Source of the DNA: Liolophura sinensis
Taxonomy: Eukaryota; Mollusca; Polyplacophora; Chitonida; Chitonidae
Direction: 5' to 3'
Assembly: GCF_032854445.1 (NCBI RefSeq)
Contig: NC_088298.1
Location: 24,201,295-24,265,294 of the forward strand
DNA: 64,000 nt
Below, one piece after another: positions 39,201-54,200 of the stretch. Positions within the stretch are counted from its first letter, which is position 1. Each line of letters begins with the position of its first letter. The notes beneath the pieces are model-generated. The model had not been told where the DNA came from, did not search any database, and saw nothing but the letters and a program-made list of their open reading frames with translations. The position numbers were made by a program, and so were the translations under genes.

Positions 39201-42200
39201 TTTATAAGGCTTCATGTGCTGATGGTCATGCTAGGGGTGTTTAATTTCCTATTGTTTATGCATTTATATGAACAGTGTAAAGAGAATTAAGTAAAAGGAA
39301 AATATTGCAGAGATGGTAGTCACTGGAATAGATGTACCTAAATGCTGTGCTGTCAATGAATTTAACATACAGTCACATTAAACAATGAACAGGGACCAGA
39401 CCTCAGGTATACTTGGTCCACCAGATTGTTCCATTGCCATGGTGATTGGAAGGTTGTCTTGTGTCTTCTTACATTAAGTTCAGTGAATATATGTCAATAA
39501 TGATGCCCCTCTCCGTACGTACTTGGGAAGGTCTGTCAGCATCGTGCGGATGGTCATGGGTTTCCCTCTGGCTCGGCCCAGTTTCCTCCCACCATAATGC
39601 TGACCATTGTCTTATAAGTGAAATATTCTTTTTTACAGCGTAAAACACAAGTCAAATCAATAAATCAAATAAATCAATAATGATGGCACCTTCGCGCGTT
39701 TTGTAGGAAAATCTTTTGGACTGATCGCGGATTGTTTGCCAAACTAGAGAGTGCAAACTTGGATGGAAGCAGCCGTAAAGTACTGGTTGACAAGAACATA
39801 CTGTGGCCAGTGGGATTGGCCATCGACTACCCGGCACAGAGACTGTACTGGACTGATGCGAAGGCATATACCGTGGAATCTATCAAGCTGGACGGAACTG
39901 GCAGGCATCTTGTTAGGGCCATCAAGGGTAAGTCAGGAATACTCAAGATACAAGGTTTTACTGAAATATAAACGAAGTATTTTTCAGTTTTCACCTGCTC
40001 TATGTTGGGCCTTTGCACATCACATATATGGGAGCCGTTTTTAAAGTTAAATGTGTCTAGCATCTAGATGGAACTAAATGTAAAATAGCAACCTGGAGAG
40101 TAATACCAGAGTGGCGATAACAATGTGAAAATGGTCACACGTAACCAGTGAAATATGGCCTCTTGACAATTTATGTCATTTAGGGTTTGCAACTCCTGTC
40201 GTTAAGTTAAGTGGTAAATGAGTAAGGCCCTTTGTTGTAGCAGTTGTCGTAATGGTTACCATCAATATGTTTGTCCCACGGGCATATTTTTTGTTGACAC
40301 CACATTTACACTTTTAATAAGTGTTGATAACCCTGTTCAATTTTTGTAACCTTGGTCGATTTTTTTCAAGGTCATTGGGGTCATTTAGTGTATACTTTGT
40401 GACAGGCTTGTAAACACAATATCACTTGAAATGTTTAAGCAGCTTTCTTCAGACAAGTAAAACTTCTTCGGTTCTGGAGAAACTTTTACTGCGGATGCAT
40501 ATTTAGACTTCTGGTGGTGTTTAAACGCACTTCAAATGTGTTCTGGAGCTTTTTTTTGGAAAGTAGTGACAGCTGCCTGAAATTCAGAAGCTCTTGATTA
40601 TTGAGGTCACTGGTTCAAATCCAACCCATGCTTTTACAGCCGCTGCGTTGAGTGGTTTGTCAAGTATCTGGTGATCTCTCCAGTTTCTTTCACAGATTTA
40701 TCTGTTACTACTCACGGAACTTTTCCTTTAAAAAGTGTATTTATGTGAAATTTTGGGGGGAAACATGAAGAATAGTGAATAATTAGGTATTATTAGCTGT
40801 CCGTGTTACGTTTTTTTACCTAATACCTAAAAATAAAAAAAAAATACCTAAAATAAATTGTGCTGAAATTTGGTGTTCATATGGGAAACTGTTGAGGATG
40901 AGGGTACATACATGTAAAATAGATCCGCTGTGTTCCTCTGATGCAGCCTCAAACCCATCCAGCATGATTGATGTGTTCGAGGAGATCAGGTGTACGACCT
41001 CCAAGAAAAGTACATACATGTAAAATAGATCGGCTGTGTTATTTTTCTGTGATGGTGTTTTCCAGCCTCCGACCCCCCCTTCATGATTGACGTGTTCGAG
41101 GATAAGCTGTACCTGATGACCTCCAAGAAAAGTACATACATGTAAAATAGATCAGCTGTGTTATTTTTCTGTGATGATGTTTTCCAGCCTCCGACCCGCC
41201 TTACATGATTGACGTGTTCGAGGATAAGCTGTACCTGACGACCTCCAAGAAACACACGGTAGTGATGATGAGTAAGTTTGGCAAGGATGACAACCACACG
41301 TTGGTGGAGAAGCTGGAACACATCGGCGCTGTTCTCATCGTACAGGAGATTCGCCAGAAGCAGATCAACCAATGTGAGTTACCAATGGGAAGGCCACAGA
41401 ATTTCAGCATCAGGAGTAGCTTATCTCATACCTCTGGCATCCGATAAGAGGGAAGGGAATGTTGAGGTGGTATATTAAGGACTGATTCATGCATTAGTGA
41501 TTTTGGTATACATGTGGAGCACAATAACACAAGAGGCATGTTCCACGCTCAAGCTGTGTGCACATCAATTACCGTAAGTTACCAAATTCACAACTTCATT
41601 TCTTCATGTATGTGCGGAGATTTTACATACATGTGGAGCACAATAACACAAGAGGCATGTTCCATTCTCTAGCTGTGTGCACATCAATTTCCATAAGTTA
41701 CCAAATTCACAACTTCAGAACTTCATGTATGTGCAGAGATTTTACATACATGTGGAGCACAATAACACAAGAGGCATGTTCCATGCTCAAGCTGTGTGCA
41801 CATCAATTACCGTAAGTTACCAAATTCACAACTTCATGTATGTGCAGAGATTTTACATACATGTGGAGCACAATAACACAAGAGGCATGTTCCATGATCT
41901 GTGTGCACATCAATTACCATAAGTTACCAAATTCACAACTTCATGTATGTGCAGAGATTTTACATACATGTGGAGCACAATAACACAAGAGGCATGTTCC
42001 ATGATCTGTGTGCACATCAATTACCGTAAGTTACCAAATTCACAACTTCAGAACTTCATGTACGTGCGGAGATTTTACATACATGTGGAGCACAGTAACA
42101 CAAGAGGCATGTTCCATGATCTGTGTGCACATCAATTACCGTAAGTTACCAAATTCACAACTTCAGGACTTCATGTATGTGCGGAGATTTTACATACATG

Positions 42201-45200
42201 TGGAGCACAATAACACAAGAGGCATGTTCCATGATCTGTGTGCACATCAATTACCGTAAGTTACCAAATTCACAACTTCATTTCTTCATGTATGTGCGGA
42301 GATTTTACATACATGTGGAGCACAATAACACAAAAGGCATGTTCCATGATCTGTGTGCACATCAATTACCGTAAGTTACCAAATTCACAACTTCAGAACT
42401 TCATGTATGTGCGGAGATTTTACATACATGTGGAGCACAATAACACAAGAGGCATGTTCCATGATCTGTGTGCACATCAATTACCGTAAGTTACCAAATT
42501 CACAACTTCAGAACTTCATGTACGTGCGGAGATTTTACATACATGTGGAGCACAATAACACAAAAGGCATGTTCCATGATCTGTGTGCACATCAATTACC
42601 GTAAGTTACCAAATTCACAACTTCAGAACTTCATGTACGTGCGGAGATTTTACATACATGTGGAGCACAATAACACAAAAGGCATGTTCCATGATCTGTG
42701 TGCACATCAATTACCGTAAGTTACCAAATTCACAACTTCAGGACATAACATTTTCCTTCACTCTCAAAAATGACTACAATCATAGGAGTGGAAAGTTCTT
42801 TAGTGTGGCATTCATTGATAATCAAATAAAAAACAATTTTATTGTGCTTGGTCAGGAAAAAGGACTAGGTTTCTAAGGTTTTATGTATACGGTATGCAAC
42901 TAGTGAAGTGTAAATTTGACCGCATTTAAAAGTTCAGTGAAAAGTTGAACACCTTTTTAACTTTGAGGTAAAAATAAAAGAAAAGTATTAATTTCTAAAC
43001 ATGTAAAAAAATAAATATTGAATGATAATAATATCCGGAAAGTGAATGCTTGATTTAAATATTTGAAAAATATGTTTTATTTGTTTAAAAATAAATGTTT
43101 TATTGATTCATTAAAATAAGTGTTTTTTTTAATTTAACTGTAAAAGCTAAATTCACTTAATAACCCTGAAAATGTCAGCTGCGGGAAATGCCACTGTTTG
43201 TATTCGTTCAAACATAAAGGAATCATTTGCTGTCTGGTTGCAGCCATGGACTTGTGTGCTTCTAAGAAGTGTGGTGACGGACTCTGTATCAATTCACCCT
43301 CCTCCTCTAAGGGCTACACCTGTCTTTGCCCAGATGGGGCCACATGGCACAACATGACTAAGCGCTGTGAGTTCCAGACCCCGGCTGGACCCCACTGTGA
43401 GCCGGGGTACTGTATGTTTGATGGAACCTGCTCCATTGGCGAGGACAAGAAGCGAAAGTGCGAGTAAGTGCTCAAACACTCATAGTCGGGATGCTGGTCG
43501 CACGTGTAGGTACATTTTTCAGATACAGGTACAGTTTGCTGTAAATGGGTGCCGTAACATTTCTGCTATAGGTCAGAGGTATATTTCTCAAATATAGGCA
43601 TATTTCTCAGTTCTCAGAGAGGCACAGTTCCTAACTAGAAATTCAGCTCTGTAAAAGAAAAAGTACATTTCTCAGTGGGAGGTAATGCGAGGTACACTTT
43701 CAAAGATAGAGGGTTATAAAGGGCTGTGGGATGTCATGGTTTGGTTTGCCTGCAGTCATTGAGCCAGAGGAATGTACTACACAGGCTGTAAAAAGCATGA
43801 CATTCATTAGTTTACTGATCCATGTCCTTATTCATTCTTTTGCTCATCCTCTCTCATGGTCAGTCTTTTTCTAACCAAGTACCCTAACTCCTCGACTTTT
43901 TTCCATATGAAAGAGCAACATTCAGTGCAATTTATGCACATTTTTAGTTTGATTTTTGAGACCTAGCTACGTTGGTCAGATTGGCAAATTTCAGGGCTTA
44001 ACAGAAAGTATAATACTATCAGCCTACACAGAATACTGATGTCAGAAAATGCTGGACCAAACACCTTGCGAACATATGGAAAGGTTGCAGAATTACAATA
44101 AATGATGCGGTATTCATTCTTTGATTCATGGACTTCTTTATGTATTCTGTTGTTCATTTGACTTTCACATGTGATGTGGCTCACCAACTTAATACACTTA
44201 CATTCTTTCGCTCACAGCATCCAGACTTATTGTTTCACTTCATGACTTCCACATTTATTCTTTAGCTCACTAGCATTCACACCTGTTCTTTCACTTCTCA
44301 ACTTCCACATTTATTCTTTTGCTCACTGGAATCCACACTTATTGTTTTACTTTTGACTTCCCCATTTATTCTTTGGCTCACCGACATCCACACTTATTGT
44401 TTCACTCCTCAACTTCCACATTTATTCTTTGGCTCACCGACATCCACACTTATTGTTTCACTCCTCAACTTCCACATTTATTCTTTGGCTTACTTACTCC
44501 ACACTTGTTGTTTCAATTCTCGACTTCCACATTTATTCTTTGGCTTACTTACTCCACACTTATTGTTTCACTCCTCAACTTCCACATTTATTCTTTGGCT
44601 TACTTACTCCACACTTGTTGTTTCAATTCTCGACTTCCACATTTATTCTTTTGCTCACTGGAATCCACACTTATTGTTTCACTCCTCAACTTCCACATTT
44701 ATTCTTTGGCTTACTTACTCCACACTTGTTGTTTCAATTCTCGACTTCCACATTTATTCTTTTGCTCACTGGAATCCACACTTATTGTTTTACTTTCGAC
44801 TTCCAAATTTATTCTTTGGCTCACCAGCGTCCACACTTATTGTTTCACTCCTCAACTTCCACATTTATTCTTTGGCTTACTTACTCCACACTTGTTGTTT
44901 CAATTCTCGACTTCTACATTTATTCTTTTGCTCACTGGAATCCACACTTATTGTTTTACTTTTGACTTCCACATTTATTCTTTGGCTCACTAGGCGTCTA
45001 CACCTATTCTTTCACTTCTCGACTTCCAGTTTTATTCTTTGACACATCATCCATTCTTATAATTGATAATCCCAATTTTTTTTGTCAGATGTAAGCCTGG
45101 TTACCAAGGTGACAGATGCCAAGATTACAAGTGTCACAATTACTGTGAGAACTTTGGCTTCTGTTTTATTGACAGACACGGACAACCACATTGCAGGTAA

Positions 45201-48200
45201 GATGTTCTGCCACGGGCAGAATAAGTGTTATCAGTATTAGAGGGGTTCTAAAAATGAAGGTTGAAAATCATTTTATTTGTGGAAAATATGGACTACCCTA
45301 GCAATTTTTTTTTTGGTTGAAGACACATTTGCATGACTTGAAAAATAAGAAATTGATAAACACCTCGATCAGATTGAATGAAGTGGTAGATTTTCATTTT
45401 TATTTATATTCCATTTTTTAAAAATGTTTTAGCGTAAAACATAAAATAAAGTAAGGGGTGTCACTTAAGTATTGAAATTTCAATTTTGACAGACCCATGT
45501 TTCCCCTGATTCCCATTGCGCATAGTTCCAGGTTCCCATGTTACTACTGCTTCAAATATCGCCCACTTTTGGATTCAGATCAAGTTCAATAACCAGCTTA
45601 TCCATGCAAGCCCTAAGTGTAAGCATGTGATCCCTAAGTGTAAGCATGTGATATAAATTCCATAAATTTGCTTGATTTTGGGTTACATTTACCAGTTTGG
45701 AAGAAAGCAAAGAGAATTCTAGCCTCTTGTTATTTTTTTTAAAGAAATGTGAACTTAATTAATTGTTGCTATTGCCATTTGAATGTGTAGCTGTGTTGAC
45801 GTATACGGAGGAAAGAAATGCGAAATAAACTTGTGCAAGGGATTTCAATGTCAGAATGGAGGGACATGTGCATTAAAGGGAAGGAACATCAAACACTGCA
45901 AATGCCCTCAGGGATTTAAAGGTAAGAAAAGCCAGAACTTATTTGTCTTGTTTCTCTGTCCTGAGTAGGTGGTCGCTGTGAGTTCAAGTCCGGCTCATGC
46001 TGGCTTCCTCTCCGGCCGTACATGGGAAGGTCTGTTAGCAACCTGTGGATGGTCATGGGTTTTAGTGAAATATTCCAGCATAAAACACATAAATAATTAA
46101 ATTTATCTCGCTGATTCAGTCCATGAACAGAGAATTGATGTGAGAATCCCACTTTTTCACAGGGCTTTGGTGGAAACAAGCTGTTTACAGCATTCTTATG
46201 CTTCAGCCTTCTGTGAAATAAGTTTAGCTCTCAGAGGCCAGAGGTCTCACATCCATAATACTCGTGCAATGGTGTTTAAGTTGTTTTTAAATAAAGAAGG
46301 TTGATAGTTTCGAAGGTGGAGAAAACATGAAAATACATAAGTAACGAAAGAGTGCAAAAAGTTAGTCTAAATGTGGTCTTAATAAATTTCGATTTTTTTT
46401 TTGAAGGGAGAATTCATCGTCATATGACTGAAAAATTAAGTACAGCATTGAACCCTAAGTACTTTAAAAGAGAAAGACACTTTTTGTATCTTTCGAATTT
46501 TTGTATGGTGGGTATTTGGGACCATCTTTGGTGCAATAATGGTATAAAGGAAAACGTAACACATGGTTGATAAATATATTTGCACTAGAATTTGTTTTTT
46601 TCAGCTAACAAATGTGTTTAACGTGGATAATTCTTAAATATTATCATAATTCAGGTTAAATGCATATGTTTGGATATAAACAACAAATTTACCTTCAGAT
46701 ATAGTTATTAAACAAGCATCATTTCCTTATTTAGGATATTATTATGTAACAACAATAAATACCAAAAGGTGGTCCCAAATACCCACCATACAAATGTAAC
46801 AACAATAACTACCAAAAGGTGGTCCCAAATACCCACCATACAAATGTAACAACAATAAATACCAAAAGGTGGTCCCAAATACCCACCATACAAATGTAAC
46901 AGCAATAAATACCAAAAGGTGGTCCCAAATACCCACCATATAAAAATACATGAATGTTCATATACCCTTTTCTCCTAAAAGAAAGATCGAAAAAATAACG
47001 ACCCTGTTTGCAAATAAGTTTTGATGCTCTTTGCTCTGATTTGAGTGTCATTTTTGTCTTTTCTTCTACTTTAAAATATTGAGGAAGTTTGTTCCATACT
47101 CTTAGTTAAATGGTTAACCTTGGCTGGCCTGGTTTTCTCCATGATCCGTAAATCTGACGGCCTTCTTATAAGTGCAGAATTCTGGATATTACAACTATCA
47201 ATCAGTCAGTCAGTATTGTGAAAAATGTGGTTCGAATTCTTTTCAGGTCGGCACTGCGAGCTCTGTGACATGGTGTGTTACAATGGTGGCACATGTAAGG
47301 TTAACCCATCTACGGGCAAACCCACCTGTAAATGCGTCCCCGGCTACTACCCCAACTACCAGTGCAAGCGCGGCGCATGCGACGACCACCCCTGCCAACA
47401 CGACGGTGAATGCTTCATCAGAGATGGCTACCCACAGTGCAAGTGAGTTCATGTCATAGGGGCCATTTGCAAATTCCACAGCATAGTCCAAGGGGCCATT
47501 TGAAAATTCTGCAAGGTTAGTCTTAGGGACCATTTGCAAATTCCACAGGCTTAGTCTTAGGGGCCATTTGCAAATTCCACAGGCTTAGATTTAGGGACCA
47601 GTTGCAAAAATAAGACAGATTTTAGTAGTGTTAAGGGCCATTTGCAAAATTCTGCCCCCAAGAGTGTGAATCTAACAAACTGATCACATACTAGTTATGG
47701 GGACCCTCTGCAAAATTTTGATCTCAGAACCGTGAAGTTAATTTGAGTTTAGGACTAACAGTCATAATTTTCAAACTCTTTACTGTGACTAACTGTCAGC
47801 ATTTTCGCATTAGCGCAAATAGGAAGTGTAAAATGTTATGACAGTGATTAAAAAGAGCGGGTTATTTGATCCATAAAATCAGAAATTGGGCCACAAGTTA
47901 AATATGAGATTTGTGTTAAGCTTAAGACGGCTGTATATGTTGACTGGGTTTGGGGTCGCTTCCATTTTTAAAGCCATTTTTTACCTTAAGTAAAAATCTG
48001 AAATATATTTTAAGAGCCCCACAAATTAAAATCTTGGTCCCTTCATCAGTGTTGTCTTAAGACAAATACATATATGTGTTAAACTTACAATGTCCATCGA
48101 GAAAAACCAGGTATTGTGACAAAGTTTGAAATTTCTGACTGAAGTAAGAAATGGCTTTGTGAAATGGACTCCCAGTAATGAGCAATGATGTACTAACTGT

Positions 48201-51200
48201 GTACACATACATCCATTCCATAGCTTGATTCTAACAGCTTGTGCAGATTTGGGTTGGATGCATGCTTAAGGCCTCTTAAAGATTATTTAAAGTTAGGAAT
48301 GGTTCCGAATTCAAACCTGTGTTAAACAAGAGAGCTGTATCGGTATAAACAGTTTGCACTAATTTATAATAAGAATTCATTACTAAATATTAGCAGTATA
48401 CACAATAGCATCTTAACATATGAGAAACTGTGTTAAAGGAAAAGAAAACATTCAAATTAGTAGTAGTAATGGGTAGAAAGATCATTGAAAGCTGTATCTG
48501 AAAATATCTTCTACTTCTTCTTTTTATCTTAATATTATTTTTGTTTTACACAGAATTAAATGTAGTCCATTGTTTGTATTATATGGTGGGCTGTATGCAC
48601 CATAATGACGCTGCTGGTCATTGTGTTGTCACTGCCCATGTACTTTGTCACTGGGCGAGTACTTTGTCTCTGGGCAAGTACTTTGTCACTGGGCGAGTAC
48701 TTTGTCACTGGGTGAGTGCTTTGTCTTTGGGGGAGTACTTTGTCACTGGGCGAGTACTTTGTCACTGGACGAGTACATTGTCTCTGGGCGAGTACTTTGT
48801 CACTGGGCAAGTACTTTGTCACTGGGCGAGTACTTTGTCTCTGGGCGAGTACTTTGTCTCTGGGCGAGTACTTAGTACTTTGTCTCTGGGCGAGTACTTT
48901 GTCACTGGGCGAGTACTTTGTCACTGGGCGAGTATCTTGTCTCGTGGTCTAGTACTTTGTCAATATGGTCCGAATAGCTCACCTTACTGTAATTTTTCAA
49001 CCTATTCTGAAGGCGTTATTCTTTGTTCACTGATGAAATTACATGTATTCTTTAGGTGAAATCCTGAAACTGGCCAATCTGACCAATGTAGTTTTGTTTC
49101 CAAAATCAAATTAAAGATGTGCATAAATTGCACTGTAAGTTACTCCTTGTATGCAAAAAGATTGGGGAGTTAGGGTACAATCTAAACACTTGACTGCATG
49201 TAATTCTCTAAAAAAAATATCTAAAAAAAACAAAACATAAATGTATTTTAAGAGGCGGTTTTATATGGCCTTTCTACTTAACCAGTACCTCATTTTTTTT
49301 TTCTTGTTTAATTTCCCTTTAAATTTAGCTTGAGAACTGAGGGTTGATCTTGCTTGTTTTTGCTGTGCTTCACTGCCCATTAATCCATGTGTCATTTTGC
49401 TCTGTCTTAACCTACTTACCTCCCCTTGTCACCAGATGCTTCCCACCTTACCACGGGTCTCTCTGCGAAATCTCCCCCTGTCGAAACCACTGCTTGAACA
49501 AAGGGGTCTGTTCTAACTGCCTTGTGCTAAAGGGAAAGGTTCCTATCTGCACCTCTTGCAGGTACTCGCCTAGAACACTCACAGGATAGGACCAGTCCTC
49601 CAGCTGTGATCATTTATCTCCCTTGATCCCTGTGAACCAAAGTCCCGAATTGTGGCAAAACCTGAAAACCTGTCTTAAGATTAAAGTGTTATCGTTATTT
49701 CGGATTTGAAACCAAGATTTATCTCAGTCAATTTTTCAGCTCTAAAATCAGTGGTATATGTCAGAATCAGGGCCATATCAAGAAAACATTTGAAGGGTCT
49801 GACCCCAACTTTGTAGGTGACATTGTGACAGTGTGCATGAAGAAATTTTATGAAACGCAACAAAATGATGCTTTCTGAGAGATTTTGAAACTGATTTGTA
49901 TGAAAATTGGTAAACCATTATATTCACATGTATTTGTTAGCTTTAATGCAGCTTAATTACATGTAGTTTGGGAGTCCAAAGGTTTTCCAGAACTAAATTG
50001 GCTCTAGATATGGCTCTGAGAGTGTGTAAACCCCAAATACTGACATTGCTGTTACTTTAATCGCTTTCTAAATAACATCTACAAGTGTAATTCATTACAC
50101 AACTTTCTTAGCATTGTTTCGGAATACCAGTACGTTGACTGGCTTGATCGTTTTTGTCCACTGGGGATCAAGCAGATTGATCAGATCTCCTGGACTTGAT
50201 CATGGTTTAGTGTATGTGTTTGTGGTTTATCACTTAGTGGTTGTGGTTTAACATTTAGTGGTTGTGGTTTAACATTTAGTGGTTTTGGTTGAGTGCATTT
50301 TGAATTTTGTTGCTGTTTTCTTTTTTGTCTGAATTAAGCCAAGTTTTTAGAAAGTTGTTTATTCAAATACTTAATACATGTACCAGTATTCATGACTCCT
50401 ACATGTGTTAAATAGACTTCTTATATACATGTATTCATATACAGCACTTCTGTTTTTCTTACATGTAATTTTATGTCTAAACTGGGAAAAATCTGGGAAT
50501 TCCCCCAGTCGAATTTTGTCTCCAGCAGCTAGCTTAATTGGCTTTGCGTACCATTTTACTAACAACATTAACATTGCTTCCTTAATTGTACTGTACTGTA
50601 AATATTCATCCATTCTCATAAAATGCACAAAATTTCACCAAATGTTTAAAATAGTTTTAATACATGTGTTTAGACTATATGGTTGACACTGACTGGTTTT
50701 GGCTAGTTTTTCTGTTTATATGTGTGTGTCCTTTGTTGGTTTCGTTTGTATGGACTGTTCATGTTAAATACTGGCATCGATCTTTGTACAACTGTATGTT
50801 TGTGAACGACCTGGTCAATTTTTATGCTTTTTCCAACTTTACAGTTGCCCAAGAGACTTCACCGGCAAGCAGTGTGAAAATAAGATAAAATCTGAATCAT
50901 CTAATCAGACGAGTACAGGTAAGTAGACAAATACCTTTGGTGGGTGATAAAACATTCATTGATTAGGCTGCTTTAATAAAATACCTTTGAGGGAAAACAA
51001 TTTGTGGATGGTTGTGGGTTTCCCCTGGGCTTTGAATGTCTTTTTTTTTGTACAAAAGTGAAAATGAAAGCAATATTTGAAATTAATAACTCTGTTTCAC
51101 ATGACTGATATCCATCATTATAAACATAGCACATATATCCCATCATGCAATGCTTGCATTTAAAAAAAAAAGGGCAAGTTACTTGTAATTTTGATTTTTA

Positions 51201-54200
51201 ATTGTCCTGCTGCTGATATATATGATTTTTATTGCCTTATGCTTTCAAAATCAATTAATCATTTCCACTGACAATTTATCGTGTTACACTTGAAAAATTA
51301 ATCAATGAATCAATCTGTTTTTTTTTTTGTTTTGTTTTTTTTTTGTAACAGGTGCCATCAGTGTTGTCGTCCCAGTTGTGATCTGTTTGATCATCCTTCT
51401 GGGATTATTAGCCACATTTTTATACAGAAAAAGAAAATCGTAAGTATTATTTCTAGCCATTATTATCATTATTTTGTTCGATCAATATTGTCTTTGTTTT
51501 CACTTTTCAACATCTCCAGTTTAGCTCATCTTTACAAGGCAGTAAGCTAGCTATTACAGGAAGTAAGCTTGCTATTACAGAAGCTATTACAGGAAGTAAA
51601 CTTGCTATTACAGGAAGTAAGCTCACCATTACACTCAATAACCTCACCTTTACACACAGTAAGCTCACCATTACACACATTAAGCTCACCACTACACACA
51701 GTAGACTCATCATTACATGCATTAAGCTCAACACTACACATGGTAAACTCACCATTACACTCAATAAGCTCACCACTACACACAGTAAGCTCACCATTAC
51801 GTGCATTAAGCTCAACATTACACACAGTAAACTCACCATTACACACAGTAGGCTCATCACTTCACACAGTAGTCTCTGTAATGTGCATGATCATTGTTGA
51901 AGACTTGACCCCTTTCTCGTACATCCTTGTAAATCAGTGTTGCCATTGTCCATAGACATACACTGTACACGTCAATTGCATCATTCTTAAATATTAAAGG
52001 ACACCTCCGCAGAGATAGTCTGCTATACAAGAGTGCCCAATAAACAAACAGTTGTGAGGAGTTATCGGAATTAACAATAATCTGTGGATTATTCTTGATG
52101 ATAATCAAAACATCAGTAAGTGAGTAATGCAACCCTAAAGTATGTATTAATTTATTTATTTATTTATTTGATTGGTCTTTCCAGTGTAATGCTGGCTGCC
52201 GTCGTATAAGTGAAATATTCTTGAATGCGGCGTAAAACATAAGACGAAAATTAATAAATAAGTAAATGAAAAGCAGCAGCAGTACATCCGCCTCTGCACA
52301 TTTGTATTGTAATGACTGTCTGCACATTTGTATTGTAATGACTATCTGGACATTTGTATTGTAATGACTGTCTGGACATTTGTATTGTAATGACTATCTG
52401 CACATTTGTATTGTAATGACTATCTGGACATTTGTATTGTAATGACTGTCTGCACATTTGTATTGTAATGACTATCTGGACATTTGTATTGTAATGACTA
52501 TCTGCACATTTGTATTGTAATGATTGTCTGGACATTTGTATTGTAATGACTATCTGCACATTTGTATTGTATTGACTATCTGCACATTTGTATTGTAATG
52601 ACTGTCTGGACATTTGTATTGTAATGACTATCTGCACATTTGTATTGTAATGACTGTCTGGACATTTGTATTGTAATGACTATCTGCACATTTGTATTGT
52701 AATGACTATCTGGACATTTGTATTGTAATGACTATCTGCACATTTGTATTGTAATGACTATCTGCACATTTGTATTGTAATGACTGTCTGGACATTTGTA
52801 TTGTAATGACTATCTGGACATTTGTATTGTAATGACTATCTGGACATTTGTATTGTAATGACTATCTGCACATTTGTATTGTAATGACTGTCTGGACATT
52901 TGTATTGTAATGACTATCTGCACATTTGTATTGTAATGACTGTCTGGACATTTGTATTGTAATGACTGTCTGGACATTTGTATTGTAATGACTCTGCACA
53001 TTTATATTGTAATGACTGTCTGGACACTCAGACTTTCTTTGTGGGCACTTAGACTGTGCTCACTGAGGGCATTCACACTCTCCAGACTTTCCCGTCCAAC
53101 ATTTCCACTGTCCAAACTCCCTCTTTAGTCAGTGTCTGAGGCATCAGCTCCGACATCGCCATGCTCTCTGACGTATATGACGCTGACTGGGGTGTCAGCT
53201 CTGGTGTTATTATCGTCTCTGACGTCCCTAGCGCCATAGTGTATGGGCATCAGATCTGTTGTTATATGCCACACTCAAGAATGCTTCACTTATATAACAG
53301 CGGCCAGGATTATGGTCAAAGGAAAGTGTCTGCAGATTAGTTGTGACATTTGTTAGTCTGACAGGTTGGTGGCAGATCTTCCAAACTACCTAAATAGATG
53401 TACTATGAGCCTAGCAATTCGCAAGCCAGCCAAGTAGGTAATAACTCAGTGATTTTTAACTGTTTACTTTATACACTATTTCCAGATTACACCGACAGTT
53501 CAAACATCGGAGAATTCAAGACAACAGTAATGTTGAAATAAATAACCCGATATATTTGCCTGGGGATTATGATGACGACCCTGAACCCGAGGCAGATGAG
53601 AGACAGCCCTTAGGGGATACATATCAGTTTGAGCAAGATAAGGTGAGTCAACAGCCTAAGAATTTAAATCCAGCACTGGTGTGTTCGATTTTGTTGAGAT
53701 TGTGAAAATACTGCCTAGAGCAAGATTTGAACTCGCACATGTTTTTGGGTGGTCTAGCCCCACAGATGCATGATTTATTTATTTATTTCATTGGTGATTT
53801 ACACCGTTTTCAAGATTATTTCACTTATACGACGGTGGCCAGCATTATGGTGGGAGGAAACCGGGCAGAGCCTGGGGGAAACCCAGAACCCTCTGCAGCC
53901 ACAGCTGTGTGAACACAGGAACTTAGTTTGAGGGTAACAGGTTTGTTAATCTCATTTAGAAAGTGTTTCTGTGGCAGTATTTTCATCATTAGGGATTGTG
54001 CTTTCTGGAGCACCCCTGCAGGGTAGTGCACAGACTCCTGGGCTGAGCCCACTTGCACAAAAAGATTGTAGACCCTACAGTTGAGTTTATTATTGATTGC
54101 AAAAATAAGTTTTGGCACTTACACAAAGGAATTGGAAGGATATTGTACATTTTTGAAATTACAGTGGCGATTGTTTGCCAGATTTGACACACATATTAAT

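Noticed and set aside
44319-45042. Three overlapping frames of 178-229 hydrophobic residues that mimic a membrane protein
   Set aside because: Translation of a T-rich ~57-bp minisatellite; all three frames look alike.
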